Shown here: positions 1-11,200 of the stretch, one piece after another
Position numbering within the stretch: the first letter of the stretch is position 1
Layout: the number at the start of each line of letters is the position of its first letter
NCBI GenBank assembly: GCA_905221605.1
Contig: CAJNDS010002235.1
Location: 60,001 to 124,000, forward strand
From: Symbiodinium natans
Taxonomy: Eukaryota > Sar > Dinophyceae > Suessiales > Symbiodiniaceae
Direction: 5' to 3'
DNA: 64,000 nt
Notes under the pieces: model-generated
Database searches by the model: none
What the model saw: the letters and a program-made list of their open reading frames with translations, nothing else
What the model was told of the DNA's origin: nothing
Program-made: the position numbers and the translations under genes

Positions 1-2580
1 TTTGACAGTGTGTTTTTCAGTGACAGGAGTGCCCCAAACGTGCTGCCGGCTACATTGCAACTCATGGTCATCCCAGGTTTCCATCCTAAAGGCATCAGGA
101 TAATTACTGACACTGCTTAGTGCACACCCGAAGCAGTCCACCAGTTCCCAGGCTTCAGGAGCGTCGCCCAAGAACAGAGTCGGGCCATGCACCAGCATGT
201 AGTCCTGAAATATTCAGTAGCTGTTCCAACCAGCACATGACCAGCACCAAAAAATGAATATGAGCTCTTTCGACAAAACTGCTGAAGCTCAGATTTCAGA
301 AATAGGGGCCTCCCAATGAATGACTTAGCAAGAACTTCACTGGCAGTCCTGATAGTTCATCTCTGCCATCAAGTGGGCGGTTGGCCTCTTGGAGATCAAA
401 TCGGTAGCCTTGATGGGCAGCCAGGGACAGTTAGGATGCAAGCCCGACAAATCGAACAGATCATCCCAGGCGTATTTTGGGGATTTCCCACAGAGGAAGT
501 GGCCCTTCCAAATGCAATGTGCATTTCAGAAAACATTCTGAAACAAGCGTGGCGTGTCCGGTGTAACCCTCACAAAAGGCCAACACCAGAACAATGGGTG
601 ACTTTCTGCGAAAGCGTTGCAAATTACAGACTTGACACCCAATGGAAGGCCCCCAAAGCGTCACCCCCTTATCATTGTCATCAAGTGGCCTTCATAGAAG
701 AGAAGATATTCAGCTCCAGCGGGATGGGGCGAACAGTCACCTCCCTGGTCTCTGGCAGCCGCATCCGTCCATCCAAGTCCTGTGACATGAAGCGATTTGA
801 GAGAACATGAACCTACATCAGTTGTCAAAGAAAGACATTGTTGTTGCAGCCCCAAACCAAAACCCAAAACTCACTCGATGTAGTCCTGGCGAACGAGCGT
901 TTGGGCAATCCGATTGACCATGCTCGGAATGCTGTCCAGGAGCTTTCGCACATCAAGGGTGTCCTCAAATGCTCTCAGCAGCATGGCCACCTGGGATTCA
1001 TGTCACAGAGGCAGGTTTACAAAATATCGACTGAGTTCTGATATATCTATGCATCAATGGCATGCAAGGGACAGCGGACCCAAAGGACCGGGTGTACATC
1101 TCAGATGCCTTCATTTTGGCACTGCCGCCCCACCAGCCATTGCGATGTTCGACACAAGTTTCACCTGCCCTGGCCAGAAACCTAGGAGAAACTGTTCAGA
1201 TCAGCAACATGATCTGTGATGAAAGAACACACATTCTTGTTCCTGCCACCAAGGGACTGCAGCTTCAGAGGAACTGACTCAGACAAGGCAGCCAGACCCC
1301 GCATGATCCACACGTGACTGCCAACCAAGCGAAGTGGCTTCCTCAGCAGCACAAGATCCGAAACTGCCCCAGACCTGTCATTCAATCATTCCATTCAAAA
1401 CACGGCACTCAGTGGGGCCACCGAATGAGCCCATTCTCACCAATACCCGCTGCAACTGGTAGCAATCGATGGTAGCCTCAACTGCAGCGAGTTCTTATTG
1501 CAGCCAGTATCAGGTTCCAACAGGCAAAACTCAACATTGTTGACAACCGTAGATGAGCAACCCTCACAGGCGAGTAATCAAACAGGGCTGACCCTTTCGG
1601 CTGCTCGACCACAGCCATGATCTGAGTGTTGCTTGCCAGCGTCACCAGGTCAGCGACAAACTCCTGACCACTCAGCTTGAATGTTGCTGTGCTGCGCAAC
1701 AGACTAAGTCTGACGAGAAAAAACAGCAGTCATAACTTGGACAAAGATCGGCCATGTGGTTGCTATCCCGGACAAACTGCCGGGACTCATCCCCTTCTGT
1801 CCAGACGTGCCTCTGCCTCAGCAGGCTCTCATGACAATTCGAGGCTGCTTGGAGTTGTCTACTGCCAATTACTGATCTACCAGGACCAGGAAACACTCAA
1901 GCCACCTCTAAGTTGCAATTAGCTTCTTCTTATTCGAGTATTTGTAGCTCGACAAGGCACGATTGGGCATAACATGCTGCCACCCATGGGCCGCAGTTAG
2001 GAGCGATCCATAGCAACCCATCCACTTTCACACGAACCAGCAGTCGGAGACCTCGCTGTGGACATTGACTAACCCCCGGCTCATTACAACTTCAGGTGTA
2101 GAACAACTTCCAGGAGCATGTTAAATGAGACAAGCTTCGAATCTTCTTGCCTTCATCCGTCAGGACATTCATTGCACTGTCCATCTTGACATCAAAAGAC
2201 TCGCATCGGAACTCGGCCTCGCTTAGCTTGGCCAACTGAGAAAAATAGTTCTTTCTCAGCAACCCCTATCTGAATCAAAGCACAAATGAAAAAATACTTG
2301 TTTCTCACCCAGATACAGCCCTCAGGGCGGCAGTCAAATGACCCGTGCCAGAAAAAACTTCTAAGCAGTCGAGGTCTCGACCATATCCCCCAGTCAAAAA
2401 CCCAGGGTTGGCACTCTGCGGCACACATTCCCGGAGAAGCCGCAGAGTTGACTGACTCACCCCGAACGATGCTGCATTTGCCATTGCCGAGTGTGCTATG
2501 CAAAAGTGAAACACACTCCCAAGATAGCCTGAACCAAAACAACTTCAGTCCGAATGCAACGGTTCGAAGCAGCACGGTAA
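1..2580 (-). CDS. Multi-exon gene, C5-methyltransferase-like fold, 3' end off window
   Basis: I recognise the pattern of a dinoflagellate-expanded family but know no function. Read on the minus strand, motifs appear in the right order: LEVFSGTGHLTAALR near 2.35 kb (like SAM-binding motif I), FRCESFDVKMD near 2.19 kb, GLLWIAPNCGPWV near 2.0 kb (where C5 enzymes have PC), QFVRDSNHMADL near 1.78 kb, VVEQPKGSALFDYSP near 1.59 kb (like the ENV motif), VRMGSFGGPTE near 1.43 kb and MKASEMYTRSFGSAV near 1.1 kb. Exons are about 70-210 nt with introns of about 90-200 nt that lack telomere repeats. Several junctions need a frame shift that splicing only partly explains, so it may be a decaying copy. The methyltransferase cysteine context is PNC, so catalysis is doubtful. 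The gene runs off the left edge. Confidence 0.55.
875..990 (-). CDS. Helical exon of the left-hand gene
   Basis: Frame reads VAMLLRAFEDTLDVRK then IAQTLVRQDYIE. It is bounded by ATCCCAG upstream and GAGTGAGT downstream. The next exon (about 668-795) reads LGWTDAAARDQGGDC and EYLLFYEGHLMTM, keeping phase if the intron ends in AGG. Confidence 0.45.
1560..1697 (-). CDS. Exon with VVEQPKGSALFDYSP motif
   Basis: Frame reads TFKLSGQEFVADL then IMAVVEQPKGSALF. The E-Q-P tripeptide sits where C5-type enzymes carry their ENV/ENP motif. The junction to the preceding RDSNHMADL exon is not clean, which suggests either a very short intron or a frameshift. Confidence 0.45.
2309..2514 (-). CDS. Exon with motif I (LEVFSGTG) of the left-hand gene
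   Basis: The reading frame carries DLDCLEVFSGTGHLTAALR and stops being open exactly at a GTGAGAAAC donor. The next exon starts after CTAAG at 2221 and continues in frame as EAEFRCESFDVKMD, giving an 87-nt intron. The 5' limit is uncertain; an AG about 70 nt upstream could be the acceptor. Confidence 0.5.
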
Positions 2581-2628
2581 ACTGAAGCGGCCTGCAAGTT
2601 GAAGCAGCATGACAATGGAAGCTTGTGA

Positions 2629-3377
2629 TTTAGGGTTTAGGGTTTAGGGTTTAGGGTTAGGACTAAGCAGGGATACCCTTTTGTTGGTTTGAAGGGTTTG
2701 TCTTGCGGGCTCGTAGTAGAGAAGTTGGGAATTCAGGTACCCTAAACAATCCCCTGAAGTGTCCCTTTGAAGGCTCTTAATATCAGAACCCTAAACCCTA
2801 AACTAACCCTGCTTCCTAAACCCTAAACCCTAAACCCTAAACCCTAAACCCTAAACCCTAAACCCTAAACCCTAAACCCTAAACCCTAAGCCCTAAACCC
2901 TAAACCCTAAACCGTAAACCCTAAACCCTAAACCCTAAACCCTAAACCCAAACCCCCCTAAACAGCAAGGCAAACTGTAAGAGAACCGAACTCCGTGGGC
3001 CGACTGAGGGTCTCCGGAAGACTCGATACATGCTGTTAGGGTTTAGGGTTTAGGGTTTAGGGTTTAGGGTTTAGGGTTTAGGGTTTAGGGTTTAGGGTTT
3101 AGGGTTTAGGGTTTAGGGTTTAGGGTTTAGGGTTTAGGGTTTAGGGTTTAGGGTTTTAGGGTTTAGGATTTAGGGTTTAGGGTTTAGGGTTTAGGGATGG
3201 ACCCCAGGCTTCTTTGTGGCTTGGGGCTGTTTCTGGCCTTCGGTGCACGTTTCGGGGTTTGGGTGTAGAGGGTTTGTACGGCTTACCCTAAACACCAAAG
3301 CCTAAAGAGTAAACCCTAAACCCTAAACCCTAAACCCTAAACCCTAAACCCTAAACCCTAAACCCTAAACCCTAAAC
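2629..3377. repeat. TTTAGGG/CCCTAAA arrays bordering the left gene
   Basis: CCCTAAA array at about 2793-2958, TTTAGGG array at about 3036-3196 and CCCTAAA array at about 3308-3377. They enclose two unique inserts, of which 2965-3032 is exon-like. Confidence 0.85.
2965..3032 (-). CDS. Candidate exon
   Basis: Bounded on the minus strand by CCTAACAG upstream and GTTTAGGG downstream. Phase carried over from the candidate exon at 3410-3469 gives SCIESSGDPQSAHG then VRFSYSLPC. The plus strand is also open, so this is tentative. Confidence 0.35.
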
Positions 3378-3409
3378 CCTGAACCCTGAGAGGGCTTAGT
3401 TGGGTTTAC

Positions 3410-3469
3410 AGGATGTATAGGGCTTGGGCAGTAGCTGCGGCATGAAAACAGGCTCGAGCGAGATGGGTC
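3410..3469 (-). CDS. Candidate exon
   Basis: Acceptor GAAGTCAG and donor GTAAACCC. In the phase left by the 3807-3888 exon it reads PISLEPVFMPQLLPKPYTS. No family recognised. Confidence 0.4.
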
Positions 3470-3806
3470 CTGACTTCACCCCCCCCCCTAGAATTATACA
3501 ATTGCTTTCTTTTAGCAGGGTTTAGGGTTTACATAAGCAGTAATTAGGGAATCAGGCTCCCAAAATCATCCAGTAGACAGGAGAATAAGGAAGTACCCAA
3601 AGTCCCTATTCACCGACAACGAACAAGGAAGCAAAAACAATCATACGAGGACTCGTGCCCGGGTGAGGGCTGGCACACGACCCGACACACTAGACCCTAA
3701 ACCCCTAGAACCTTAAACTGTAAACCCCCAAACCTTTCAAACCCTAAACCCTCAACCCTAAACCTTAACACCCCCCCTCCTAAACAAGCCGAAACCCTAA
3801 AGCAAC

Positions 3807-3888
3807 CTGCGTGCTCTGGCCCCGGGTGCGGGGCATAAGCAGAAGCTTCTGCTGGACAGAAATCTGCAGCTAGCCACAACCTCGGTAT
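3807..3888 (-). CDS. Candidate exon
   Basis: Acceptor AGTTCTTAAG, donor GTTGCTTTAGGG. Reads IPRLWLAADFCPAEAS then AYAPHPGPEHAG. Its final single base completes the first codon of the 3410-3469 exon. Confidence 0.45.
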
Positions 3889-4195
3889 CTTAAGAACTAG
3901 TCTCATTTTGGGGCTTACGGTTTAGGGTTTAGGGGTTTAGGGGGCTAAAGGTTTGGGTTTAAGGGTCGAGGCTGTGGGGTTTTAGTAGTTTAGAGTTCTA
4001 GAATTTCAGGGGCCTGGGGTTCCACGGACCACACTGAGGGCCCATGGTTCCAACGCGTAGAATACCGAATAGTAGGATCCTTGCGTTTAATTAGGTGGTT
4101 TTGGGCCCCTGAATCCCTAAACCCTGAATCCCTAAACCCTAAGCCCTAAACCCTAAGCCCTGAACCCTAAACCCTAAATCCCTAACCCCGTTAAC

Positions 4196-4305
4196 CCCTG
4201 AATGCCAGAGGCTCCAATGGCATCGCCGGGGAACGCGGCGCGGAGCACCTCTGTCTCACGCCGCGAAGCGGCATCGGCCGGCGTACCCAGGCGCTCAAGC
4301 AGTGC
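4196..4305 (-). CDS. Candidate exon in GC-rich island
   Basis: Acceptor AACCTTCAG, donor GTTAACGGGGTTAGGG. Reads ALLERLGTPADAAS then RRETEVLRAAFPGDA across 36 codons with high third-position GC, unlike its AT-richer surroundings. The donor is built from degenerate telomere repeats. Confidence 0.5.
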
Positions 4306-4309
4306 CTGA

Positions 4310-5615
4310 AGGTTTGGGGGGCTTAGGGTTTAGGGTTTAGGGTTTAGGATTAGGGTTTAGGGTTTAGGGTTTAGGATTAGGGTTTAGGGTTTAGGGTTTG
4401 GGGTTTAGGGTTTAGCGCTTAGGAATCTTCGGGGTGAAGGTTTTGGGAGCCTTGGGGGTTCAGGCACTCCGGCTTGGCTCTTGGCGAGCAGGTTCTAATA
4501 CTTAGTTGTTTTAGGGGTTTAGGGGTTTAGGGTTTAGGGTTTAGGGTTTAGGGTGGGGTTTTAAAGGTTAACCTTTGGGATTATAGGGGGGGAATATACT
4601 AACCCAAAAAGGGTAAAGGTTATGACCTACTCTACTACTAAGAATGAGGTTTCAGGGCAGCTACCCAAGTAGAGCTGAATGTGCGCTACACCGCAAACCA
4701 AACCTTAAGTCTAAGCCCTAGAGCCGCTAAACCCCAAACCCATTTTCGGGTTTAGGGTTTAGGGTTTAGGGTTTAGGGTTTAGGGTTTAGGGCCCGAAAC
4801 CCCTTTTTTCTGTAGGGCGTGAGCTTCGTGCCTCGAAATGGAGTGGTCGACACCGGAGTTTCTCCGGCTGTCGTTGGTGTATCTGACGTCTGACGCCACA
4901 TGAGGGTTCGTGGGCAGTGCTAAGGATTTAGGGATTACGGTTATAAGGGCATCTCATGTGATAACCTGTTAAAACTGCCCTACTGAGAACCCCAGTGAAA
5001 ACTAGAAATGAAACTCCCAGCACGCTTCGTGAGCAGGCTGGAAGTGTGCATGTTGCTCTGTGGGTGCAAACACGAACGTGGAGTGGTCTCCAGCTGGCCA
5101 TGCTCATAGATCAACCTGTCTACGTCTGATTCTACCACACTGCAGGTGCTAAAGTTCACTGCCTAAGCTGCTTAATGAGGGCTGTGCGCACTAGGAAGAC
5201 ATGAACTCAAGCATGGCGGTGTCGAAAACTGTACACAAGGCATCGTCCAAGCGACGATGCGACATTGCACTGTCTCCCTACACGCGCTTGGTCAGGTAGA
5301 TTGCCGTCCTTGCAGCCTCAAGCGACGCGAGATGAGACAGCCAACATCTCCTGTACAAGTGGAGGTTTGCAAGTTGCAGCTGTGCTACGCGGCAGCGGTC
5401 TGTACAAGAACTGCTCAGTTTCAACTGGAAGTTGCTTCAAACTTTTGCAGGGGGAGCCGTGTCCTAAATTCGAGACCCGGCAGGGATTCCACCCCGCCCG
5501 ATGATACTTCAGCAGCCTAAGAATTGCCAATACTAACCCATTGCAAGCCCCAAATACCCACCCTCAACCCTAAACCCTATACCCCCTAAACCCCAAGTCT
5601 CTCCACTCTAGTCCG
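4310..5615. other. Intergenic or intronic stretch with one open segment
   Basis: Telomere-like arrays at about 4320-4420, 4510-4555 and 4745-4790 are followed by about 750 bp without repeats. An open plus-strand segment at about 5315-5504 follows TCCTTGCAG and ends in TGA. It lacks a recognisable domain and may be chance. I see no other structure. Confidence 0.4.
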
Positions 5616-5934
5616 AAAAGGCCCCTGTATATACGCCTCCCTTCATCAGTCCGGCGCGACTCTTCAGCTCCAATGCAAACCAACTAGCTGTGTGAGCCTT
5701 GGTAGCCCAGCAGCCGTATTGCAATAAGGGTTTAAGGCCTAGGGCCAGTGTAGGATTCAGGGATTGGGTTTAGGGTTTAGGGCTAGAAGCCTACGAACCA
5801 TGGTTGGTTACTTTATAATTATAAAAGGAAAACAAAAAAAAACGGTAAAGGGTACCACTGGGCTGCCAAGGAGCTTAGGTTGGATCATGGGAGCCGAGCC
5901 TGAGACCGCGAACAAAAGTCCATCAAGGAGAGGG

Positions 5935-6483
5935 TTTGGTTTAGGGTTTAGGGTTTAGGGTTTAGGGTTTAGGGTTTAGGGTTTAGGGTTTAGGGTTTAG
6001 GGTTTAGGGTTTAGGGTTTAGGGTTTAGGGTTTAGGGTTTAGGGGTGAGGGTTTAGGGTTTAGGGTTTAGGGTTTAGGGTTTAGGGTTTAGGGTTTAGGG
6101 TTTAGGGTTTAGGTTTAGGGTTTAGGGTTTAGGGTTTAGGGTTTAGGGTTTAGGGTTTAAGGTTTAGGTTTAGGGTTTAGGGTTTAGGGTCTAGGGTCTA
6201 GGGTCCAGGGTCTAGGGTGTAGGTTTAGCGTTTAGGGTTTGGGGTTTAGGGTTTGGGTTTAGGGTTTAGGGTTTAGGGTTTAGGGTTTAGGGTCTAGGGT
6301 TTGGGGTTTGGGGTTTGGGGTTTAGGGTTTGGGTTTAGGGTTTAGGGTTTAGGGTTTAGGGTTTAGGGTTTAGGGTTTAGGGTCTAGGGTTTGGGGTTTG
6401 GGGTTTAGGGTTTAGGGTTTAGGGTTTGAGGTTTAGGGTTTAGGGTTTAGGTTTAGGGTTTAGGGTTTAGGGTTTAGGGTGTA
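5935..6483 (+). repeat. Longest TTTAGGG array (about 550 bp)
   Basis: More than 70 tandem heptamers read TTTAGGG on the plus strand. Blocks of GGGTCTA, GGTTTGG and GTTTAGC variants are themselves repeated (6230-6300 resembles 6330-6400), which implies local amplification after the variants arose. Confidence 0.95.
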
Positions 6484-6702
6484 TAGAAGGGAAGCTCGCT
6501 GGTGCTAAAAGCACCCGGGCCGCCCGCTTGCGTTAGCATGTAGTCCCACCCCAACCACCCAAACTATTCTCATTTATAGGGTTTAGGGTTTAGGGTTTAG
6601 GGTTTAGGGTTTAGGGTTTAGGGTTTAGGGTTTAGGGTTTAGGGTTTAGGGTTTACCGTTCACCCCCCAAACCCTTTCAAGGGGGGCTTTCTTGCTTCTT
6701 AC

Positions 6703-6753
6703 AGAGAAAGAGCAGCCTCCCGAGCTTTGTGGGGCCTGTCAGTGGCTCGTAGG
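6703..6753 (-). CDS. Candidate exon, strand not certain
   Basis: On the minus strand it lies between CTCTAAGAAG and GTAAGAAGC and reads YEPLTGPTKLGRLLFL. The plus strand offers a similarly good acceptor (CTTCTTACAG) with EKEQPPELCGACQWL. The minus strand is preferred only because recognisable genes here are minus. Confidence 0.35.
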
Positions 6754-7011
6754 CTTCTTAGAGCTTTCACGGAGTAAACTGGAGGGGTGCCCAAAACCGT
6801 CGATTGCAATACTCAAAAACCCACATCTTCATTTCGGGTTTAGGCAATTCTGGATCGCGGGGCTTCATGCCGCCTTAGGGCAGCAAAACGGTAGGGGGAT
6901 GCAGGGGCCTCCGCCGGCCCCTGCTTTCAACTATGAAAACAGCTCATAAAAGTTGAAGGGTTCCAGGAAAGGCAGGCCCGGAGGCGTCGGTGGTGGCCTA
7001 GACATTTTCAG

Positions 7012-7145
7012 GGCTAATTATATTAGGGCTTACGCCCTAGTCCTACCAGGCACGGCAGGCCCCGTCTACCGGGAGGCTTTACCCTCCCTCACCGTTCTGT
7101 GGAGACGCTCGGTCGGGGACCTCGGTCGAAGCCTCGAGCGCCCAT
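7012..7145. other. GC-rich exon-like island, strand unresolved
   Basis: Open on the plus strand (ALVLPGTAGPVYREALPS then GTAAATGG) and on the minus strand (RCPFTWALEASTE, or FDRGPRPSVSTER before GTGAGG). The base composition is exon-like, but no homology decides between them. Confidence 0.3.
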
Positions 7146-7149
7146 GTAA

Positions 7150-8130
7150 ATGGACAGCGGCGCTCTCGGCAGTTTAGGGTTTAGGGTTTGGGGTTTAAGG
7201 TTTAGGGTTTAGGGTTTGGGGTTTGGGGTTTAGGGTTTAGGGTTTAGGGGTCTATCAAGGAGAGGGTTTGGGATTTTGGGGGTAAAGGGGCTTTTTAGGG
7301 GTTAAGGGCTTTTAAGGGTTTAGGGTTAAGGGTTCAGGGATAAGGGTTTCGGCTGAAGGTTAAGGGTTTAGGGGAAGAAGCACCCTAAACCCTACATTGA
7401 GGGGCGGCTTGCTGGTTCTGCGCGGGGAGTTCGGGGAAGTAGGAGCCCGAAAGAACCCTGAAGGGTTGTAATATTATGTAGGGGTCGGAAAAATGCCTAC
7501 TAGTACTCCTTAAATTGGCCTGGCGGGCGGGTTGGGCTTTTGGGTCCCAACTCACTCCCATGCTATGAACCAATAGTAGGTGCACACGAGGCTAATCAAC
7601 AGAACAGAACACTAATTGAACAGTCCAATATACATTGAAAAATGGTTCAATACTAGCAAAACACGAACAATTGACTAGATAAGTGCTTAAACACAAAAAT
7701 AGAATTAAACCCAACTTACATACCACCCAAATGGGAACTATATGCGATGCCTAAAAACGCCGGAAGAATGCACAGACAATCCTGGAAACGCAGATGTTTC
7801 TAGAAGTGCAGGATCTGCCTAGTAAAGGCCAAGTACCCTAAACCCTAAACCCTAAACCCTAAACCCCAAACCCCAAACCCTAAATAGTAACATGAACAAA
7901 TCTAAGGTTTTCGGAGCCTGCCTGCTTCAGCCTCTTCGCCCCATATTGCTGAAAGGGCTTCAAACCTGGATAGGTAGATCATGGAGGGAGGGGGATGTAT
8001 ATACATAAATATGTAGATATAAATGTAAATATGAATAAAATCAATATGAGTCTATATATATATATAACCCACAAAGCAAAGAAGTTGAGGTGAGTGTCTC
8101 GACGTCTCTAAGAAAGTCCAAGGAGCAGCT
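7150..8130. other. Non-coding stretch with degenerate telomere repeats
   Basis: TTTAGGG variants at 7178-7380, an AT-rich segment without recognisable features at about 7590-7830, a short CCCTAAA array at 7838-7880 and a TA-rich tract at about 7995-8065. It lies downstream of the Mei2-like gene and may include its 3' UTR. Confidence 0.5.
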
Positions 8131-8133
8131 GGC

Positions 8134-8210
8134 CTAGTACTGGTAGTAGCCCGTGAGCATCTGCGGAGCTCTGATCTTCTTCGTGGGTCGCGGGAACGGC
8201 TTGCGAACAC
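8134..8210 (-). CDS. Mei2-like gene, last exon
   Basis: Follows CTAAGAAG. The T left by the previous exon plus this 77 nt make exactly 26 codons ending in TAG: CVRKPFPRPTKK then IRAPQMLTGYYQY. The basic FPxPTKxIRAP tail is typical after the RRM in dinoflagellate homologues. Confidence 0.85.
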
Positions 8211-11200
8211 CTTCTTAGTTGCTGAGTTCATAGGCCCCCCAAAAACAGTGTACACGTTCAATCCAAAAAGGGAATTATACCATCCCAAAAAGCGTAAGGT
8301 GTACTCATTCACGTACAAAAGCCTTCTTTGAAGATGACAGGCTTGTAGTGGTCCGGAACGTACTTGTGCATGACGGGGCTGTTCCTGGACAGAAGTTGCC
8401 CCGAAGGAGAACTTCCGGTGGTTGCAGGAGGGGTTGGGGAGGGGGGGGGGGGGTGGCAAACAAGAAAGCCACTCAAAGAACCTCCTTGCACCTTGGGTGG
8501 GTTCAGGGCCAGCGGTGTAGGGTTTAGGGGGTTAATTTTAGGGTTCATAGGGTGTCATGGTTTGTGGGGTCGATAGGGTTTGTAGGATTTACTTGCCCTG
8601 TTGCACAATGCCCCGTGATTGGCCTTCACAAGCATAAACCCCCAGCTGTTAGGAGAACCGGCGGCTTCTTGTAAACTGCGACTCAAAGCAACTTAGGATT
8701 TACGGGTGTAGGGCTCGTATGAGACATGTGAACTCGCGGCACACCTTTGCCAGATCCACTCTGCAACGCTATGCCCCAAAGCCAGAACCAAAAACCCTCA
8801 ACCCTCAACCCTAAACCCTCAACCCTACACCCTCAACCCTAAACTCAAAACCCTAAACCCTAAACCCGAAACCCTAAACCCTCAACCCTAAACCCTAAAC
8901 CCTCAACCCTAAACCCACTAAGCCGGTCCTGTATCGATCCACATGCGCTTGGAATCCCTGATGTGGGCCGCTCCAACAGACCTGCTCATCTGGGTCCCAG
9001 AGCAACCTAGAAATCCAAAGGGTCAGGGCTTAGGGTTTAAAAAGGCCCATCTGGGTCCCAGAGTAACCTAGAAATCTAAAGGGTCTTCTGGTTTACGAGG
9101 GTTTAGGGTTTAGGGTTTAAAAGGCTCATCTGGGTCCCAGAGTAACCTAGAGATCTAAAGGGTCCTCTGGTTTTAGAAGGGTTTAGGGTTTGGGGTTTAA
9201 AAGGCTCATCTGGGTCCCAGAGTAACCTAGAGATGAAAAGGGTCTTCTGGTTTTACGAGGGTTTAGGGTTTGGGGTTTAAAAGGGGTTTAGGGTTTCGGG
9301 CTTAGGGAACCCAGAGTAACCTAGAGATGAAAAGGGTCCTGCTGTTTTACGAGGTTTTGTATAGGGTTTAGGCTTAGGGTGTAGGTTTTGAGGTTTAGGG
9401 TTTAGGTCCCAAAGTAACCTAATGAAAAGGGTCTTCTGGTGTTACGAGGGTTTAGGGTTTCGGGTTTAGGGAACCTGACCCAATTACAAGAAAAAAAGGA
9501 AACGCGGGCCGGGCCTTGCTACCCAAACCTCGTGAGTTTAAGGGAGTGCTGGAGTACATGGACGTTCCGACAATGTGGACCTCTTGCCATGACTACAGTA
9601 CCCTAAACCCTAAACCCTAAACCCTAAACCCTAAACCCTAAACCCTGAACCCAAAGATACATCTTCTGGTTGGTCAAGCCCTTCTGCTACCTCGGAGGTT
9701 CATGGTTTAGTGGGCGATGGGCGGTATGAGCAGATAGTGATGAAAAAGGTGGGGCTGGAGTGCTTCGGGCTTTGAGGCTTTCAAGACTTCGGCTTTGGGG
9801 ATTCAGGGTTTGCAGTGCTCAGGAGAATAAACGGGTCTTTAAGCACCCTTGATATTTTTATATCCAGCTAGAGCTGTCAACCTATAGAGGTCTGGGACCT
9901 CAAAATTGCTATCCCCTCTGTGGAATAGGGGTTTTTGGCTCTGGAGTTTGGGCTTAAAGAACTTATTAGGGTCTCAAACTCGGGTGCCCTTGAAGTCTAC
10001 CAGCGGCTACCATACGGACTCGGGGGTTAATATACTTCGCGGTCCTCAACCTTAAGCCCTGTGACAGGGTGTAGAGTTTAGGGTTTAGGGTTTAGTCAAG
10101 TCTGTACGTCCCAACGCAAAACCTTAAAACCTTAAGCCTTCATCGCGCCCCCGGGGCTTCAGCTCTCCCAGGACCCACTATAAGAACGACTTACCTCACG
10201 TAGTAATCTATGGACCCTCAAAAAAGGGGGGGGTGCATATACACAATAACTATTAGGATGCTCCTCCTTATACTAACAATCCTTAACAGGGAACATCCCA
10301 AAATAGATCTCCCTTCGGCCCAAAAAATGTATCTCCCTTCGTTTCAAGGGCATGTAGGTTTCATGCGGGCTTCATCAAGGATCAAAGCATCGAAAGCTGG
10401 CCAACAGCCAGCTTGTGGACCTTGAGCCCTTCACCCTAAACCCTTAACCCTTACAACCCTAAACCCTAAACCCCTAAACCCCTAAACCCCTAAACCCCTA
10501 AACCCTAAACCCCTAAACCCCTCAACCCTAAACCCTTAACCCTTACACCCTACACCCTAAACCCTAAACTCCAAACCCTAAACCCTCAACCCTAAACCCT
10601 AAACCTAAACTAAACTCGCTGCCTGACAAGGATCGCTTGTCAGGTTCAGTGCACCCTAAACCCATTAGGGTTTCCCCCATATACTAGCAGTCCATAATAA
10701 GGGTTTTTATAAGGGGGTACTGTCATGCTTTCTTAAGGGCTGTTTCTATAAGGGGAACATGCCAATCTAGGAACTCTGTCTCTGAACTTTGCTGTGAAAT
10801 CCCATGGCCTGACAAACCTTCACTGTCGGCAGTGACCAGTCGGAGAATCCGTCGAAAGTCTTCCACAGGGCATCCTCGCTCTGGTTGGGCTTTAGGGTTT
10901 AGGGTTTAGGGTTTAGGGTTTAGGGTTTAGGGTTTAGGGTTTAGGGTTTAGGGTTAGGGTCTAATCACGGAATCAAAAGAGGACCATTATTGGGTTTCTT
11001 TGGGCGGATCCCCAACACAAAGCAGGAATTCCAAACCCTAAGCCACAGACCCTGCCACCCAAATGGAAGGCCAAAACGTCAAAAAACTTGTATTCCCTTC
11101 TGGCCCTTTGATGATGTGACTGGTTCAGGGCTTAGTAAGTATGGTTTAGGGCCTTAGGGTTTCGGGTTGATGGCTTCGGCCCCAAAAAGACACTCAACAC

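Noticed and set aside
8593-8667. Open segment AAGSPNSWGFMLVKA with splice-like ends
   Set aside because: Homology shows RYR joining NSPVMH directly across it, so it is intronic. It shows how convincing chance islands can look.
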